From NCBI RefSeq assembly GCF_002051585.1, contig NZ_MZGX01000005.1, positions 124,001 through 188,000 of the forward strand: DNA of 64,000 bases, in the 5' to 3' direction. Below the pieces are notes generated by a model. That model saw nothing but the letters and a program-made list of their open reading frames with translations. It was not told the origin of the DNA and did no database searches. The position numbers and the translations under genes were made by a program. This document shows, piece after piece, positions 62,002-64,000 of this stretch (position 1 is the stretch's first letter; the number at the start of each line of letters is the position of its first letter). Origin of the DNA: Ruminiclostridium hungatei. GTDB lineage: Bacteria > Bacillota > Clostridia > Acetivibrionales > DSM-1351.

Positions 62002-62020
62002 CGGAAGTCACTATGGCTTC
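62002..62020. terminator. Weak hairpin between convergent etfA and dapA
   Basis: GGAAGTCA and TGGCTTCC pair with one wobble around CTA. On the minus strand it is followed by GGTTATTTTTTC, so it could end dapA transcription; on the plus strand the following run is only moderately T-rich. Confidence 0.45.
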
Positions 62021-62090
62021 CTTGTATCATTTAACAGCCCCCACAAAATTTTTATTTTTTAACCCTTCTCTATGTATCAGCCCGGATTTC

Positions 62091-62981
62091 TTACAGGGAA
62101 ATCTGCTTCAGGCCGTATGCATCAAGCTCTTTTTTCAGCAATTCCAGATTGTTCAGGCTGATATCCACAAGCGGTAGACGGCAACTGCCCACATTCATTC
62201 CCAGAAGGTTCATGGCAGCCTTGATGGGTATGGGATTCACTTCGGTAAACAGGGCTTTTATCAGGTTCAGCGTCCCAAGCTGAAGCTTTCTTGCACCTGC
62301 CGTATCTCCTGAAAGGAATTTTTCAACCATATCATGAGTATCCTTTGGTATGATATTTGCCATGGTTGATATAACACCCCTGCCACCAAGAGAAAGAACA
62401 GGCAGTATGATGTTGTCGTCGCCGGAATATATGGTAAAATCGTCACCGCAGAGATTTACAAGGTCTCCTACCTGAAGAAGATTGCATTCCTTTAGTCCGG
62501 CAATATTGTCTATCTCAGATAAGGCTTTTACAGTTTCGGGATTCATGTTCAGATTTGTTCTTACCGGTATATTGTAAAGGATTACAGGTATCTTGACACT
62601 GGCGGCTATCAGCCTGAAATGTTCATAAAGTCCCTTTTGTGTCGTTTTATTGTAGTAGGGGGTAACAGAGAGAATGGCGTCGGCACCACTTGCCTCAGCA
62701 GCCTTGGACAGTTCTGCCGCATGCCGTGTGTCGTTGCTTCCTGCACCGGCTATAACCGGAATTCGTTTATTTACCTTATCCGCTGCAAATTTTATAACAG
62801 AAATATGTTCCTTGTCGGGAAGGGTTGAAGCTTCTCCTGTGGTGCCGCACACTACCACAGCATCAGACCCCCCGTTAATCTGAAAGTTCAAAAGAGCTTC
62901 CAACTTGCCGAAATCAATACCGCCGGAGGTAAATGGAGTCACAACAGCAGCGGCAGAACCTGTAAACACCGGATTTTTCAT
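62091..62981 (-). CDS. dapA: 4-hydroxy-tetrahydrodipicolinate synthase
   Basis: 296 aa. AAVVTPFTSGGIDF start, VVCGTTGEASTL with the Thr pair, SVTPYYNKTTQKG with the catalytic Tyr, VILYNIPVRTN and GLKECNLLQVG with the Schiff-base Lys. Start 62981 follows GAGGTGAC. It condenses pyruvate and aspartate semialdehyde for lysine and cell-wall synthesis. It faces the cluster from the other strand and is probably housekeeping. Confidence 0.93.
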   Translation of the reverse strand: MKNPVFTGSAAAVVTPFTSGGIDFGKLEALLNFQINGGSDAVVVCGTTGEASTLPDKEHISVIKFAADKVNKRIPVIAGAGSNDTRHAAELSKAAEASGADAILSVTPYYNKTTQKGLYEHFRLIAASVKIPVILYNIPVRTNLNMNPETVKALSEIDNIAGLKECNLLQVGDLVNLCGDDFTIYSGDDNIILPVLSLGGRGVISTMANIIPKDTHDMVEKFLSGDTAGARKLQLGTLNLIKALFTEVNPIPIKAAMNLLGMNVGSCRLPLVDISLNNLELLKKELDAYGLKQISL

Positions 62982-63147
62982 ATAAGTCACCTCGCAAATG
63001 TAAAATAAAACCAGTAAAACCATTATAATACATAGGACCGTGAAAGTAAATTGACTTATTGTGCCCAGGGGCTTCAGGATTTGCCAAAAAGCAGCCGGAC
63101 AGCCGGGGTTTCATACTGAAACCGGGCCCTGTTACTGCATATGATTA

Positions 63148-63177
63148 TTTACACAAACTGCGGAAGTCCTGTATAAT
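63148..63177 (+). promoter_or_regulatory. Probable promoter of the QueG-like gene
   Basis: TTTACA (63148-63153), 18-base spacer, perfect TATAAT (63172-63177). It lies about 85 bases before the favoured start at 63262, in the gap between divergent dapA and this gene. Confidence 0.6.
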
Positions 63178-63261
63178 AATAATACATATTTAATTTACAT
63201 ATTATAGTATTATAGTAACAAGAGTTCTATGGCAATAATAAGAACAAAGAGGAATTTCAAT

Positions 63262-63966
63262 ATGACATTGAGCGAGGAATTAAGGTCCGGGCTTTCAGAC
63301 AGAGGGGCCTGTGTTGTTGGATATGCCGACTTGTCAGGTGTCCCTGAAGAAAGCAGATGGGGCTACGGGTATGGAATAATAATTGCTGTCGAATTAACAC
63401 CCTGCATTATTTCAGGAATTGAAAACGGCCCTACACCGGAATATTATGACGAGTATTTAAGAGTTAACACCCTGCTGAACAGTCTCGGAGAATATGCGGA
63501 GGGACTGCTTAAGAACAAGGGGTTTGAGGCTCTGGCATTAACTCAGAAGGTTGTTGAGATTCATCCGGAAACAAAGAGCACCCGCCTGCCTCATAAAACT
63601 GTTGCTACAAGAGCAGGAATAGGCTGGATTGGAAAAAATGCCATGCTGATAACCCGGGAAAGAGGCTCGGCAATCCGTTTGACAAGTGTACTTACAAATT
63701 GTCCGCTGGAAGCCGGCATTCCCATCAATGGTTCCAGGTGCGGCAGTTGTACCGTTTGCAGGGATTCCTGCCCGGGGGGTGCCATCACAGGCCGGGAATG
63801 GAACGTGGAAATGGAAAGAGCTGAATTGTACGATGCATTTAAATGCCGCAAGACTGCCCGGGAGAGGAGCCGAAGGATAGGTGTGGATGAGAGCCTTTGC
63901 GGACTTTGTATTTTGAAATGTCCATGGACTCAGCGGCATTTGGAAAAACTGCAGCACAAGACCTGA
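63262..63966 (+). CDS. Epoxyqueuosine-reductase-like 4Fe-4S protein
   Basis: 234 aa. HKTVATRAGIGWIGKNAML is the QueG-like cobalamin-region motif. Two ferredoxin-type Cys sets follow: CGSCTVCRDSCPGGAI and CGLCILKCPW. ATG 63262 after AAGAGGAA is favoured over ATG 63229. Shorter than true QueG (~310-380 aa), so it may be one of the related Fe-S/B12-type reductases rather than QueG itself. No link to the clusters is evident. Confidence 0.75.
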   Translation: MTLSEELRSGLSDRGACVVGYADLSGVPEESRWGYGYGIIIAVELTPCIISGIENGPTPEYYDEYLRVNTLLNSLGEYAEGLLKNKGFEALALTQKVVEIHPETKSTRLPHKTVATRAGIGWIGKNAMLITRERGSAIRLTSVLTNCPLEAGIPINGSRCGSCTVCRDSCPGGAITGREWNVEMERAELYDAFKCRKTARERSRRIGVDESLCGLCILKCPWTQRHLEKLQHKT

Positions 63967-64000
63967 CAAGTACTCTTTGTACCTATAAAATAATTTTGCC

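Noticed and set aside
1-64000. CRISPR arrays, tRNA or rRNA genes, insertion sequences
   Set aside because: No regularly spaced repeats, transposase genes or RNA-gene signatures were seen on reading the window.

Overview
The window reads as chromosomal DNA of an anaerobic, low-to-moderate GC member of the Clostridia, perhaps Ruminiclostridium-like. This is inferred from strong AGGAGG-type ribosome binding sites, AgrBDCA quorum sensing, a ferredoxin-fused EtfA, many radical-SAM and Fe-S proteins, and the codon and intergenic composition. Almost the whole window is specialised metabolism. I see no rRNA, tRNA, CRISPR array or insertion sequence.

Region 1 (1-14337) is a class II lanthipeptide locus. 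It holds the 3' end of a LanM synthetase with intact cyclase zinc ligands, a BceAB-type resistance ABC transporter, a 41-aa membrane peptide, and two C39-peptidase/ABC exporters. The first exporter has lost its catalytic His; the second is intact. A 61-aa precursor-like peptide lies between them. Then come a complete agr system (agrB, a short agrD, a terminator, then agrC and agrA from their own promoter) and a second LanM-like protein that has lost both dehydratase and cyclase active-site residues (a pseudo-LanM).

Region 2 (14358-16891, minus strand) holds a DMT/EamA exporter and a B12-binding radical SAM protein.

Region 3 (17185-28047) looks like a daptide-type RiPP cluster. Two short hydrophobic, Gly/Ala/Val-rich precursors share a leader motif and both end in Thr. 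They are flanked by a SAM methyltransferase, a class III aminotransferase, an M50 intramembrane metalloprotease, a two-gene ABC exporter and an SDR dehydrogenase. That gene set fits conversion of a C-terminal Thr to a dimethylated diamine. A 793-aa radical-SAM-like/SPASM/PqqD-like protein without the CxxxCxxC cluster motif, and two flavoproteins, are unusual companions.

Region 4 (28076-40215) continues on the same strand. It has three tandem B12-binding radical SAM paralogs, two small paralogous partner proteins, a GT1 glycosyltransferase, a sugar nucleotidyltransferase, an NRPS (half C - A predicted for Gly - T - C), a Yip1 membrane protein and an MTA phosphorylase. It ends at a bidirectional terminator facing a MATE exporter gene.

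Region 5 (42432-62000) is an 18-19 gene one-direction operon that I do not recognise. It has four PaaK/CapK-like adenylating enzymes, an amidohydrolase, three tandem alpha/beta hydrolases, a UbiU/UbiV-like U32 pair, a prephenate-dehydratase-like protein, a transglutaminase/NAT-like protein, an acyl-CoA dehydrogenase, a ThDP enzyme, a chorismate mutase-DAHP synthase and EtfBA with a ferredoxin domain. It carries its own supply of chorismate/prephenate and an O2-independent-hydroxylase-like pair, so it may make or modify an aromatic acid. It is the best candidate for a wholly undescribed pathway. The window ends with dapA (minus) and a QueG-like Fe-S protein.
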